NCBI RefSeq assembly: GCF_001700325.1
Contig: NZ_MATO01000016.1
Span: 51,244-115,243 of the forward strand
Direction: 5' to 3'
Source of the DNA: Caryophanon latum
GTDB taxonomy: Bacteria > Bacillota > Bacilli > Bacillales_A > Planococcaceae
Length of the DNA: 64,000 nt
Shown here: positions 1-7,531 of the stretch, piece by piece
Numbering within the stretch: position 1 is the stretch's first letter
How the letters are laid out: each line of letters starts with the position of its first letter
Notes under the pieces: model-generated
Seen by the model: the letters and a program-made list of their open reading frames with translations, nothing else
Told to the model about the DNA's origin: nothing
The model's database searches: none
Made by a program: the position numbers and the translations under genes

Positions 1-1
1 C

Positions 2-103
2 GACGTGCTGAGCGGCTTCTTCGTTGAAATTGACGATAAAACAGGCAAGGCGCTTCGACAAGAACGCATTTACATTAACGCAGATTATCCGTTTGAAGCG
101 TAA
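2..103 (+). CDS. ymdB: C-terminal end of YmdB-like phosphodiesterase (partial)
   Basis: The window opens inside a gene whose last 33 codons end at a TAA. The visible tail (LSGFFVEIDDKTGKAL, then RIYIN) resembles the end of the TIGR00282/YmdB family of calcineurin-like metallophosphoesterases, which hydrolyse 2',3'-cAMP in Bacillus subtilis and affect biofilm and motility decisions. The catalytic part lies outside the window. The next genes (korAB, miaB, ricA) fit the Bacillales neighbourhood of ymdB, except that spoVS, which usually follows, is missing. The call rests on a short tail plus synteny. Confidence 0.65.
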   Translation, partial: DVLSGFFVEIDDKTGKALRQERIYINADYPFEA

Positions 104-110
104 TGATTGA

Positions 111-157
111 AAGCTATACGACAATAGGGACAGCCTTATTGTTGTGTAGCTTTTTTT
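111..157 (+). terminator. Rho-independent terminator after ymdB
   Basis: AAGCTATACGACAATA pairs, with G-U wobbles, with TATTGTTGTGTAGCTT and is followed by seven T residues. It lies directly after the ymdB stop codon. Confidence 0.8.
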
Positions 158-459
158 AGTTGCGTATGCTTCGTGTTATTTCGTTCTACGTAGCGGTTCG
201 TGCCAAAGCATGACGAATGAGATTGCGTGCGTTTTGCAGGCTCAGGCGGAGAGCGCGAATTGCTTTGATGATACGTTAGTAGTTAAAAAAGATAACCCAC
301 TACGAAAAGTAAAGTGACAAAATTCTGACTTTTTTCCATAAATCTATTTCGGCCTATTGACTGAAATTTAGAAAAAAGCGCGAGAAACGATAGTTTAACA
401 CGAATGTTCATGTTAAACTTATGAAGGAATTTTATATATATAATTAAGGAGATGTTTAC
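158..459. other. Intergenic region upstream of korA
   Basis: About 300 bases without a credible gene. This is where spoVS would lie in spore-forming relatives, and no spoVS-like reading frame is visible. The only structured element is the dyad at 392-419. I see no convincing sigma-A promoter. Confidence 0.6.
392..419. promoter_or_regulatory. Inverted repeat upstream of korA
   Basis: AGTTTAACA (392-400) and TGTTAAACT (411-419) form a perfect 9-bp dyad with a 10-nt spacer, 26 nt before the korA ribosome binding site. It has no T tract, so an operator or leader hairpin is more likely than a terminator. The cognate regulator is unknown. Confidence 0.45.
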
Positions 460-2193
460 ATGTTACATCAGCTTTCGTGGAAAGTCGGTGGGCAACAAGG
501 TGAAGGGATCGAGTCAACAGGTGAAATTTTCTCAACGGCAATGAACCGTTTAGGCTATCACTTATACGGCTATCGTCATTTCTCTTCTCGCATTAAAGGT
601 GGCCACACGAACAATAAAATTACAGTACGTCCAACACCAGTACAGGTGATTGCAGACGATTTAGATATATTAGTCGCGTTTGACCAAGAAACGATCGATG
701 TGAACTATAAAGAGTTAACGGAATCAAGCATCATTTTAGCAGATGCGAAGTTCAACCCAGTAAATCCAGAAGATAGTAAAGCACCAATGTATGCAATTGG
801 CTTTACAGAAATCGCATCGGAGCTTGGGACATCTCTTATGAAAAACATGGTCGCAATTGGTGCGACGGCTGCGCTATTAAACTTAGATGAATCGGTATTC
901 CAAAGTGTAGTAGACGAAATTTTCGGTCGTAAAGGCGAAGAAGTCGTAGCGAAAAACTTAGAGGCGATCAAGCGTGGGCGTGAAGAAGTAGTCGCACAAA
1001 TTGGCGAGCGCGTCGGTGCATGGGAGCTACAGCCAGCAGACGGCAAGCGCCGCATGTTTATGATTGGAAACGATGCAGTTGCTTTTGGCGCGTTAGCAGC
1101 AGGCTCTCGCTTCATGGCAGCATACCCGATTACACCAGCTTCTGAAATTATGGAATACATGATTAAAAAGCTACCACTTGTTGGCGGAGCGGTTATTCAA
1201 ACAGAAGATGAAATCGCAGCAGCAACGATGGCAATCGGTGCAAACTTCGGTGGCGTGCGCGCATTTACAGCATCAGCAGGTCCTGGTCTGTCATTAATGA
1301 TGGAGGCAATCGGTTTATCAGGGATGACGGAGCAGCCGCTTGTCATTGTTGATACGCAGCGTGGTGGCCCTTCAACAGGTTTACCGACGAAGCAAGAACA
1401 ATCAGATTTAATGGCCATGGTATACGGCACACATGGTGAAATTCCGAAAGTCGTTATCGCGCCATCAAACGGTGAAGAAGCGTTTTACGATACAATTCAA
1501 GCGTTTAACATCGCGGAAGAATTACAATTACCAGTCATTATTATTACCGATTTACAACTATCACTTGGTAAGCAAACAGTAGAGCCATTTGATTACAGTA
1601 AAGTTGAAATCCGTCGCGGCAAAATCGTCGACAGCGTAGAAGACGAAGAAACGAAAGAATACTTCAAGCGCTACGAAGTGACAGAAGACGGCGTATCACC
1701 ACGCGTATTACCAGGTGTAAAAGGTGGCATTCACCACGTAACGGGTGTTGAGCATGACGAGCAAGGGAAGCCATCTGAAGCGACAGGTAACCGTCGTGCA
1801 CAAATGGATAAACGTTTCCGTAAATTAGAGCATTTACGCTTTGACAACCCAGTGCATGTGAACGCACCACATGACGAGGCGGACGTATTACTTGTCGGCT
1901 TTAACTCGACGCGCGGCACGATTGAAGAGGCGATGACGTCACTTGAAGCGGACGGTTTAAAAGTAAACCACGCGCACGTACGTTTAATTTACCCATTCCC
2001 TGCAGAGGAAATGAGCGAATTAGTGAACCGTGCAAAACATGTTGTAGTCGTTGAAAACAATGCGACAGGTCAATTAGCGAACATGTTAAAAATGAACGTT
2101 GGCGGACATGCGAAAATTAAAAACGTGCTGAAGTATGACGGAACGCCGTTTTTACCACGCGAATTAGCAGGTCTTGTAAAGGAGAGCATCTAA
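460..2193 (+). CDS. korA: 2-oxoacid:ferredoxin oxidoreductase subunit alpha
   Basis: A 577-residue fusion of the gamma and alpha (pyrimidine-binding) domains of 2-oxoacid:ferredoxin oxidoreductase, the architecture usual for 2-oxoglutarate ferredoxin oxidoreductases. The gamma part opens with WKVGGQQGEGIESTGEIF and contains the SSRIKGGHTN motif. The alpha part carries AAYPITPASEIMEYM and FTASAGPGLSLMMEA, typical of this family. With the beta subunit it would convert 2-oxoglutarate and CoA to succinyl-CoA and CO2 while reducing ferredoxin. The start has a strong site (AAGGAGATG). korB follows after one base, so the two are co-translated. The substrate (2-oxoglutarate or another 2-oxoacid) cannot be fixed from sequence alone. 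A ferredoxin gene is present at 61 kb. Confidence 0.92.
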   Translation: MLHQLSWKVGGQQGEGIESTGEIFSTAMNRLGYHLYGYRHFSSRIKGGHTNNKITVRPTPVQVIADDLDILVAFDQETIDVNYKELTESSIILADAKFNPVNPEDSKAPMYAIGFTEIASELGTSLMKNMVAIGATAALLNLDESVFQSVVDEIFGRKGEEVVAKNLEAIKRGREEVVAQIGERVGAWELQPADGKRRMFMIGNDAVAFGALAAGSRFMAAYPITPASEIMEYMIKKLPLVGGAVIQTEDEIAAATMAIGANFGGVRAFTASAGPGLSLMMEAIGLSGMTEQPLVIVDTQRGGPSTGLPTKQEQSDLMAMVYGTHGEIPKVVIAPSNGEEAFYDTIQAFNIAEELQLPVIIITDLQLSLGKQTVEPFDYSKVEIRRGKIVDSVEDEETKEYFKRYEVTEDGVSPRVLPGVKGGIHHVTGVEHDEQGKPSEATGNRRAQMDKRFRKLEHLRFDNPVHVNAPHDEADVLLVGFNSTRGTIEEAMTSLEADGLKVNHAHVRLIYPFPAEEMSELVNRAKHVVVVENNATGQLANMLKMNVGGHAKIKNVLKYDGTPFLPRELAGLVKESI

Positions 2194-2194
2194 T

Positions 2195-3061
2195 ATGGCA
2201 ACATTTAAAGATTTTCGTAACGCAATTAAACCGAACTGGTGCCCAGGTTGTGGTGACTTCTCTGTACAAGCGGCCATTCAGCGTGCAGCAGCGAACGTCG
2301 GCTACGAGCCAAGCGAGCTAGCGGTGATTTCAGGAATCGGCTGTTCAGGTCGTATTTCAGGCTATATTAATTCTTACGGCTTCCACGGTATTCACGGTCG
2401 TGCATTACCGATTGCACAAGGCTTAAAAATGGCCAATAAAGATTTAAAAGTAATCGCTTCAGGCGGTGACGGTGACGGCTTTGCGATCGGAATGGGTCAT
2501 ACAATTCATGCAATCCGTCGTAATATCGACATCACATACGTTGTGATGGATAACCAAATTTACGGCTTAACGAAAGGGCAAACGTCCCCTCGTTCAGCGG
2601 CTGGCTTTGTTACAAAGTCAACGCCAGGCGGAGCAATCGAGCCATCGTTAAAGCCACTTGAAGTTGCGTTAACAGCAGGTGCTACATTCGTCGCACAAGG
2701 CTTCTCAACAGACATTAAAGAATTAACAGCTTTAATTGAAGCAGGTTTAAACCATAAAGGCTTCTCATTCATTAACGTCTTCTCACCATGTGTAACGTAT
2801 AACAAAATTAATACGTACGACTGGTTTAAAGAAAACTTAACGAAGCTTTCAGACATCGAAGGCTATGACCCACATAACCGTGAGATGGCGATGCAAACAG
2901 CAATGCAGCATGAAGGGCTTGTGACTGGCATCATTTACCACGACACAGAAACGGCGTCGTACCAAGAAAAAATTCAAGGTTACTCAGAGCTTCCGTTAAC
3001 GGATATCGACATTTCGTTACAAGAAGATCAGTTTAACGCACTTGTGAACGAGTTTATGTAA
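2195..3061 (+). CDS. korB: 2-oxoacid:ferredoxin oxidoreductase subunit beta
   Basis: A 288-residue thiamine-diphosphate-binding subunit. WCPGCGDF near the N-terminus, IGCSGR and a later SPCVTY supply the cysteines that hold the single [4Fe-4S] cluster. SGGDGDGFAIGMGH followed by NQIYGLTKGQ is the ThDP/Mg binding signature. It is encoded one base after korA and forms the heterodimeric enzyme with it. The pair replaces the tdh-kbl genes found at this place in B. subtilis. Confidence 0.93.
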   Translation: MATFKDFRNAIKPNWCPGCGDFSVQAAIQRAAANVGYEPSELAVISGIGCSGRISGYINSYGFHGIHGRALPIAQGLKMANKDLKVIASGGDGDGFAIGMGHTIHAIRRNIDITYVVMDNQIYGLTKGQTSPRSAAGFVTKSTPGGAIEPSLKPLEVALTAGATFVAQGFSTDIKELTALIEAGLNHKGFSFINVFSPCVTYNKINTYDWFKENLTKLSDIEGYDPHNREMAMQTAMQHEGLVTGIIYHDTETASYQEKIQGYSELPLTDIDISLQEDQFNALVNEFM

Positions 3062-3200
3062 TAAAAAAGCGTAGGTATAACTTATAAAGTCAAGAATGCT
3101 CATAAAATCGACAGACGTATTTTGCCTAATTGTAGTTGAGCAAATATGTTGTTGAAAATCAGTAACATTGTGGTTAGTAGTCAATTTAAACATTTCAAAC

Positions 3201-3247
3201 AAAAACAATCTCTACCGAATTTTAAATTTGGTAGAGATTGTTTTTTA
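3201..3247 (+). terminator. Strong terminator downstream of korB
   Basis: AAAACAATCTCTACC pairs with GGTAGAGATTGTTTT, with A-rich and T-rich flanks, so it can act in both directions. It lies about 140 nt after the korB stop. Confidence 0.85.
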
Positions 3248-3344
3248 GTTAGCTCTTCACTATAACTTAAGTTCATAGTTCGCTAACTTGTATGAAATAC
3301 CTTTTATATATATACAAGGTGATTGAAATTTAGAATGTGAACGA

Positions 3345-3444
3345 GGCTCTCGAAACAAGAGGCGGACTCCTGCGGGAAAAGCGTGAGCGAGAGACTACAG
3401 GCTCGAGCCACGCCCGCGGAAAGCCTGCCTCGATGTGGAGAGCC
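3345..3444 (+). repeat. Structured intergenic repeat, copy 1 (short form)
   Basis: A degenerate copy of the repeat family found about twelve times here. GGCTCTC (3345-3351) pairs with GAGAGCC (3438-3444) as an outer stem. The core holds the family signatures GGCGGACTCCTGCGGGAAAAG and, 35 nt later, GCCCGCGGAAAGCCTGCCTCG. It has no coding capacity. Confidence 0.75.
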
Positions 3445-3506
3445 GACGAACAAAATGCTAAAATACATTCACCGTCTATATAGCTAAATTCTCTATTTTC
3501 AGCAGT

Positions 3507-3560
3507 AAGAAAGAAATATATGTGACATTGACAGAGCAGGGAGAGGCAATACGCGAATGA
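3507..3560 (+). pseudogene. Possible remnant of a MarR-family regulator C-terminus
   Basis: One frame reads KKEIYVTLTEQGEAIRE and then stops. This resembles the wing/final-helix junction of MarR-type repressors (x-VYVxLTExGxxxxE). No helix-turn-helix precedes it: upstream lies the repeat at 3345-3444, so the rest of the gene appears lost. The match is short and could be chance. Confidence 0.3.
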
Positions 3561-3615
3561 CTATGCTTGTCTTTTTAGGAAAAACAAGCGAAAAAATATG
3601 ATTTAGCGCGTGTAT

Positions 3616-3644
3616 CGGACAGCTTATTTTTTGTATGGTACAGT
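3616..3644 (+). promoter_or_regulatory. Candidate sigma-A promoter of the transglutaminase gene
   Basis: CGGACA (3616-3621), 17-nt spacer, TACAGT (3639-3644). The -10 is preceded by TGG, an extended -10. The start codon follows 22 nt later. Confidence 0.4.
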
Positions 3645-3666
3645 AAAAGAAAAAGGGGGAATTCGA

Positions 3667-4968
3667 ATGACACCGACGGCAACGGCACATACAGAAGCAG
3701 AGCTACAAGCAATCATTTATCAAGGAATGCGTCAGTTTACGCCGACATTTCACATTCGGTATAAAGGAATGATCGCAAATTTAGATGCAGCATTAACGCG
3801 TGCGATGAAGCGCGCCATTGCAAAAGATGATTACATCGCAGGGACGATTCAGCGTCACGGCTATTCGTATGAAGGCTATGACCGAGACGTGGACATTACG
3901 ATTTCTTTAACGTACAATACGACCGCGCAGCAGGAGCAGTTCGTGCAGCAAGAAGTACGACGCATCGTCACGAATATGACGACGCGCGACATGCAAGACG
4001 TCGAAAAGGTGCAGGCGATTAACGAGTGGCTCGTATTACATACATCGTATTCAAAGCAGACGAACGGCAATCCGCACGCGGCACATACGATTTTCACCGA
4101 GCATAAAGGAGTGTGCCAAGGCTATGCGATGGCGGCGTACGCGATGCTCAGGCAGGCGGGGCTTCGCGCTCATTATGTAACAGGCGTCATTTTGAAAAAC
4201 AATGAGCCGCACGCATGGAATATCGTACAAGTGGACGGACATTGGTATCATTTAGATGTGACGTGGAATGACCCGCGTTTGCAAGACGACATACGAGTGG
4301 ACGATTTCATTTCGTATGAATATTTTTTACAATCAGAAGCAGCGATGTGCAAAACGCGTACCATTCATAATAAAGGACAGCTGCGTGCGACGAGCGAGCG
4401 CTTTCAAGTAATGCGCGACATTCCGTCTACGTTGCTGCGCATAAATGGCACGTTTTATAGCATTTGCCCGAGCTACGCAAACGGCAAGCTATATGCGGTG
4501 AAAGACGATACCGTTGTACGCATCGAGTTAACGGAAAATGTGCCGCGACTAGAGCCGATTGCGCGTATGTACGCACTTGGCATTGTCGCAACAGCAACGC
4601 ACGTATACGTCATTGATGGGAAGCGGGGCAATCGCATTACTGAAATCGACACGCTAACGAAGCAAATGAAGCTACTTCCAACAGACGCGGTGACGAAGCT
4701 ATGCATTGAAAACGGTACGGTCGTCGGCTATGCGAACAATCGCGTCGTATGGAAGCACGAGATAGCGCAAGTACAAACCGCAACAAAAGTCGTCGATCAT
4801 AAAAGCGGGGCAGTTGTGCGACAAGCGGCAACGAAGGACAGTCGCACGCTCGCTGTATTGCCGCAGCATACGGTTGTACACGTTTACGACGAGAAAGGCG
4901 ACTGGGTACGTGTGCGTGTGAACGGCATTGACGGCTACATGCTGCAAAATAAACTGCGTACGTCATGA
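3667..4968 (+). CDS. Transglutaminase-like protein with C-terminal SH3 domain
   Basis: A 433-residue protein starting at the ATG after AAAGGGGGA. The transglutaminase/protease-like core (about residues 60-205) shows the cysteine-protease triad: Cys150 in GVCQGYA, His182 in PHAWN and Asp197 in HLDVTWND. Residues about 375-433 form a bacterial SH3 domain (RQAATKDSRTLAVL ... GDWVRVRVNGIDGYM), a fold that often binds peptidoglycan or proline-rich peptides. The middle part looks like a beta-rich linker. No signal peptide or membrane segment is visible, which is odd for a protein with an SH3b cell-wall domain, so the location is uncertain. The gene is followed 9 nt later by a small unknown gene, probably in one transcript. 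Relatives act as peptidases or crosslinking enzymes; the substrate is unknown. Confidence 0.75.
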   Translation: MTPTATAHTEAELQAIIYQGMRQFTPTFHIRYKGMIANLDAALTRAMKRAIAKDDYIAGTIQRHGYSYEGYDRDVDITISLTYNTTAQQEQFVQQEVRRIVTNMTTRDMQDVEKVQAINEWLVLHTSYSKQTNGNPHAAHTIFTEHKGVCQGYAMAAYAMLRQAGLRAHYVTGVILKNNEPHAWNIVQVDGHWYHLDVTWNDPRLQDDIRVDDFISYEYFLQSEAAMCKTRTIHNKGQLRATSERFQVMRDIPSTLLRINGTFYSICPSYANGKLYAVKDDTVVRIELTENVPRLEPIARMYALGIVATATHVYVIDGKRGNRITEIDTLTKQMKLLPTDAVTKLCIENGTVVGYANNRVVWKHEIAQVQTATKVVDHKSGAVVRQAATKDSRTLAVLPQHTVVHVYDEKGDWVRVRVNGIDGYMLQNKLRTS

Positions 4969-4977
4969 GGTGACAAG

Positions 4978-5319
4978 ATGGATATTATTGATTTTTTACA
5001 GCATAAAAACATACGCGATGAGGCGCAGTTTATGAAGCTGTTTACGAAGGCGCATAGCTTGGACGAGCGACTTGATGCACTCATTGCAAGTCAACATGTA
5101 CAACTAGATGACCATCCGCGATTTTTAGCATTTTTAGCGTATTTACAGATGGAGCAAATTGAGCCGAAGACGTTATTTTACGATGTCGTTCATTTGCCGA
5201 AGTTTCAATTTGAAGCGAAGTATGCGATGAACTGGGCACAAGTTGTGAAGCTAAGTGTGACGTTTTTGGCGATTTTGCGTGAAAACGACCGCGAAAGCTA
5301 CGAACAATTTAGCTCGTAA
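4978..5319 (+). CDS. Small hypothetical protein next to the transglutaminase
   Basis: A 113-residue reading frame with a good site (GAGGTGACAAG) 9 nt after the transglutaminase-like gene. I do not recognise the family. The protein is acidic and mostly helical, without signal peptide, membrane segment or cysteines. It contains FLAFLAYLQMEQIEPKTLFYD and ends in SYEQFSS. Codon use resembles the neighbours. Its position suggests it is made together with the transglutaminase-like protein, perhaps as partner or regulator, but this is inference. Confidence 0.7.
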   Translation: MDIIDFLQHKNIRDEAQFMKLFTKAHSLDERLDALIASQHVQLDDHPRFLAFLAYLQMEQIEPKTLFYDVVHLPKFQFEAKYAMNWAQVVKLSVTFLAILRENDRESYEQFSS

Positions 5320-5320
5320 C

Positions 5321-5350
5321 TTGTCACGTATGCGGGAAGTTCGCTATAAT
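5321..5350 (+). promoter_or_regulatory. Sigma-A promoter of miaB
   Basis: TTGTCA (5321-5326), 18-nt spacer, perfect TATAAT (5345-5350), 38 nt before the miaB start. Confidence 0.75.
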
Positions 5351-5388
5351 GATTGAATGCACTGCAAGGAGAAAGGAGCTATCGTCGG

Positions 5389-6915
5389 ATGAATGAAGAA
5401 CAACGACTAGCTAGTCAGCAAATTACAGCACGAAAAAAAGAGGAAAAAGATTATAGTAGCTACTTTGAGAAAGTATTTACAGCGCCGTCGCTGAAAGATG
5501 CAAAAAAGCGCGGTAAAGAGGATATTAACTATCATAAAGACTTTACGATTGATGAAGCGTTTTTAAATATGGGGGTAGGTCGCAAGTTTTACATTCGTAC
5601 GTACGGCTGTCAAATGAACGAGCACGACACAGAAGTAATGGCGGGTATTTTCCAGGCACTCGGTTACGAATCAACGACAGAAATTGCCGAAGCGGACGTC
5701 GTGTTACTGAACACATGTGCGATTCGTGAAAATGCCGAAAACAAAGTGTTTGGAGAGCTTGGCTTCTTACTGAAATATAAGCGTAAAAACCCAGATATGT
5801 TAATCGGTGTATGCGGCTGTATGTCGCAGGAAGAAGCGGTCGTCAACAAAATTTTAAAGCAATACCAGCACGTTGATATGGTGTTTGGAACGCATAACAT
5901 TCACCGCCTGCCAAACATTTTAAAAGAGGCATATTTATCAAAAGAAATGGTCGTTGAAGTATGGTCAAAAGAGGGCGACGTTATTGAAAGTTTACCGAAA
6001 AAACGTCTCGGCTCGATTAAAGCATGGGTCAACATTATGTACGGCTGCGACAAGTTTTGCACGTACTGCATCGTACCATACACACGCGGCAAGGAGCGCT
6101 CACGCCGACCAGAAGAAATCATTCAAGAAGTACGTGAGCTTGCTGCACAAGGGTATAAAGAAATTATGCTGCTTGGGCAAAACGTTAACGCATACGGCAA
6201 AGACTTTGACGATATCGAGTATCGTTTAGGCGACTTAATGGACGAGCTGCGCACAATCGACATTCCGCGCATTCGCTTCACGACGAGTCACCCGCGCGAT
6301 TTTGACGATCACTTAATCGAAGTGCTTGCAAAAGGCGGCAATTTAGTTGAGCACATTCACTTACCAGTACAATCGGGCTCAAATGACATTTTAAAAATTA
6401 TGGCACGTAAATATACACGCGAGCATTTTTTAACGTTAGTTGATAAAATTAAAGCAGCGATGCCAAACGTGACGCTGACGACCGACATTATCGTCGGCTA
6501 CCCGAACGAGACGGAAGAGCAGTTCGAGGAGACGATTAGCTTATACCGTCAAGTCGGCTTTGATATGGCGTTTACGTACATTTATTCACCGCGCGAAGGT
6601 ACACCAGCTGCGAAAATGGTTGATAACGTATCGGACGAGGAGAAAAAGCGTCGTCTACATCGTTTAAATGAAGTTGTAGCGGAGTATTCTGGTGCCGCGC
6701 TGAAAAAGCTTGAAGGAACAGTTGTGGAAGTGCTTGTAGAAGGTAGCAGTAAGCGCCGCGATGACGTGCTTGCAGGCTATACGCGCAGCAACCGTTTAGT
6801 GAACTTCGAGACGGACGTATCGCCAGAAGAGCTTGTCGGACAGCTTGTGAACGTGCGCATCGTGGAAGCAAAAACACACTCGCTATTAGGAGAGTTTGTA
6901 GAAGTAGTGAAATAA
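5389..6915 (+). CDS. miaB: tRNA-2-methylthio-N6-dimethylallyladenosine synthase
   Basis: A 508-residue radical-SAM methylthiotransferase that adds the 2-methylthio group to i6A37 of tRNAs reading UNN codons. The N-terminal domain has the cluster cysteines Cys74 (YGCQMN), Cys110 (NTCAIRENA) and Cys144 (GCMSQ). The radical-SAM motif Cys220-x3-Cys224-x2-Cys227 (CDKFCTYC) follows. A C-terminal TRAM domain (from about residue 430) binds tRNA. The length matches B. subtilis MiaB. An in-frame ATG 36 nt upstream exists, but 5389 is preferred because AAAGGAG lies 10 nt before it. ricA follows directly. MiaA, the preceding enzyme of this modification, is encoded at 15.9 kb. Confidence 0.95.
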   Translation: MNEEQRLASQQITARKKEEKDYSSYFEKVFTAPSLKDAKKRGKEDINYHKDFTIDEAFLNMGVGRKFYIRTYGCQMNEHDTEVMAGIFQALGYESTTEIAEADVVLLNTCAIRENAENKVFGELGFLLKYKRKNPDMLIGVCGCMSQEEAVVNKILKQYQHVDMVFGTHNIHRLPNILKEAYLSKEMVVEVWSKEGDVIESLPKKRLGSIKAWVNIMYGCDKFCTYCIVPYTRGKERSRRPEEIIQEVRELAAQGYKEIMLLGQNVNAYGKDFDDIEYRLGDLMDELRTIDIPRIRFTTSHPRDFDDHLIEVLAKGGNLVEHIHLPVQSGSNDILKIMARKYTREHFLTLVDKIKAAMPNVTLTTDIIVGYPNETEEQFEETISLYRQVGFDMAFTYIYSPREGTPAAKMVDNVSDEEKKRRLHRLNEVVAEYSGAALKKLEGTVVEVLVEGSSKRRDDVLAGYTRSNRLVNFETDVSPEELVGQLVNVRIVEAKTHSLLGEFVEVVK

Positions 6916-6930
6916 GAAGGGGTGGATGAG

Positions 6931-7365
6931 ATGTCGACGTATTATACGAAAGACCAAATTATCGAAAAAGCAAAAGAGCTAGCCCACATGATTGCCAATA
7001 CAGAAGAAGTCGCGTTTTTTAAACAGGCGGAAGCGCAAATTAATGAAAATCAATTTGTGCGCGAAAAAATTGCATCAATGAAAACACTACAAAAGCAAGC
7101 GGTCAATTTCCAGCACTTAGGGAAAGAGCAAGCGTTTATGAAAATGGAGCAAAAAATTGAGCAAATTGAAGCGGAAATTGATGCGTTGCCGATCGTGCAG
7201 CAGTTTAAGCAATCGCAAGTTGACGTCAATTACATTTTACAGCTCGTTTCTAACAGCATTGCGAACAACGTAACGAACGAAATTATTGAATCGACAGGTG
7301 GCGACTTGCTGCGCGGTGAAACAGGCGCGAAGGTGGCACATACTGCTAGCAATAGTTGCTCGTAA
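6931..7365 (+). CDS. ricA: RicA (YmcA), YlbF/YmcA-family regulator of RNase Y
   Basis: A 144-residue helical protein of the Com_YlbF family (IEKAKELAHMIANTEEVAFF at the start). In B. subtilis RicA forms a Y-complex with RicF and RicT that steers RNase Y mRNA processing and affects competence and biofilm formation. A conserved cysteine lies next to the C-terminus (SNSCS), consistent with the iron-sulfur clusters reported for that complex. The second ATG (6931) is chosen because AAGGGGTGG fits it. It is encoded 15 nt after miaB, as in B. subtilis. cotE, usually next, is absent. Confidence 0.85.
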   Translation: MSTYYTKDQIIEKAKELAHMIANTEEVAFFKQAEAQINENQFVREKIASMKTLQKQAVNFQHLGKEQAFMKMEQKIEQIEAEIDALPIVQQFKQSQVDVNYILQLVSNSIANNVTNEIIESTGGDLLRGETGAKVAHTASNSCS

Positions 7366-7373
7366 CGAACGGT

Positions 7374-7412
7374 CATCTACACACATGTATTGTGCTGTAG
7401 ATGGCTTTTTTT
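7374..7412 (+). terminator. Terminator after ricA
   Basis: CATCTAC (7374-7380) pairs with GTAGATG (7397-7403) and is followed by a run of T. Confidence 0.75.
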
Positions 7413-7531
7413 GTGCGTTCACAGTAGGAAATCATCGATATTTAGTAAAATCGATGCATGAATACGGTTGAATACTGTAAAAAGTGGGAACATAACGGGT
7501 AACCGATTAACACGATTAGGGAGGACGGACG

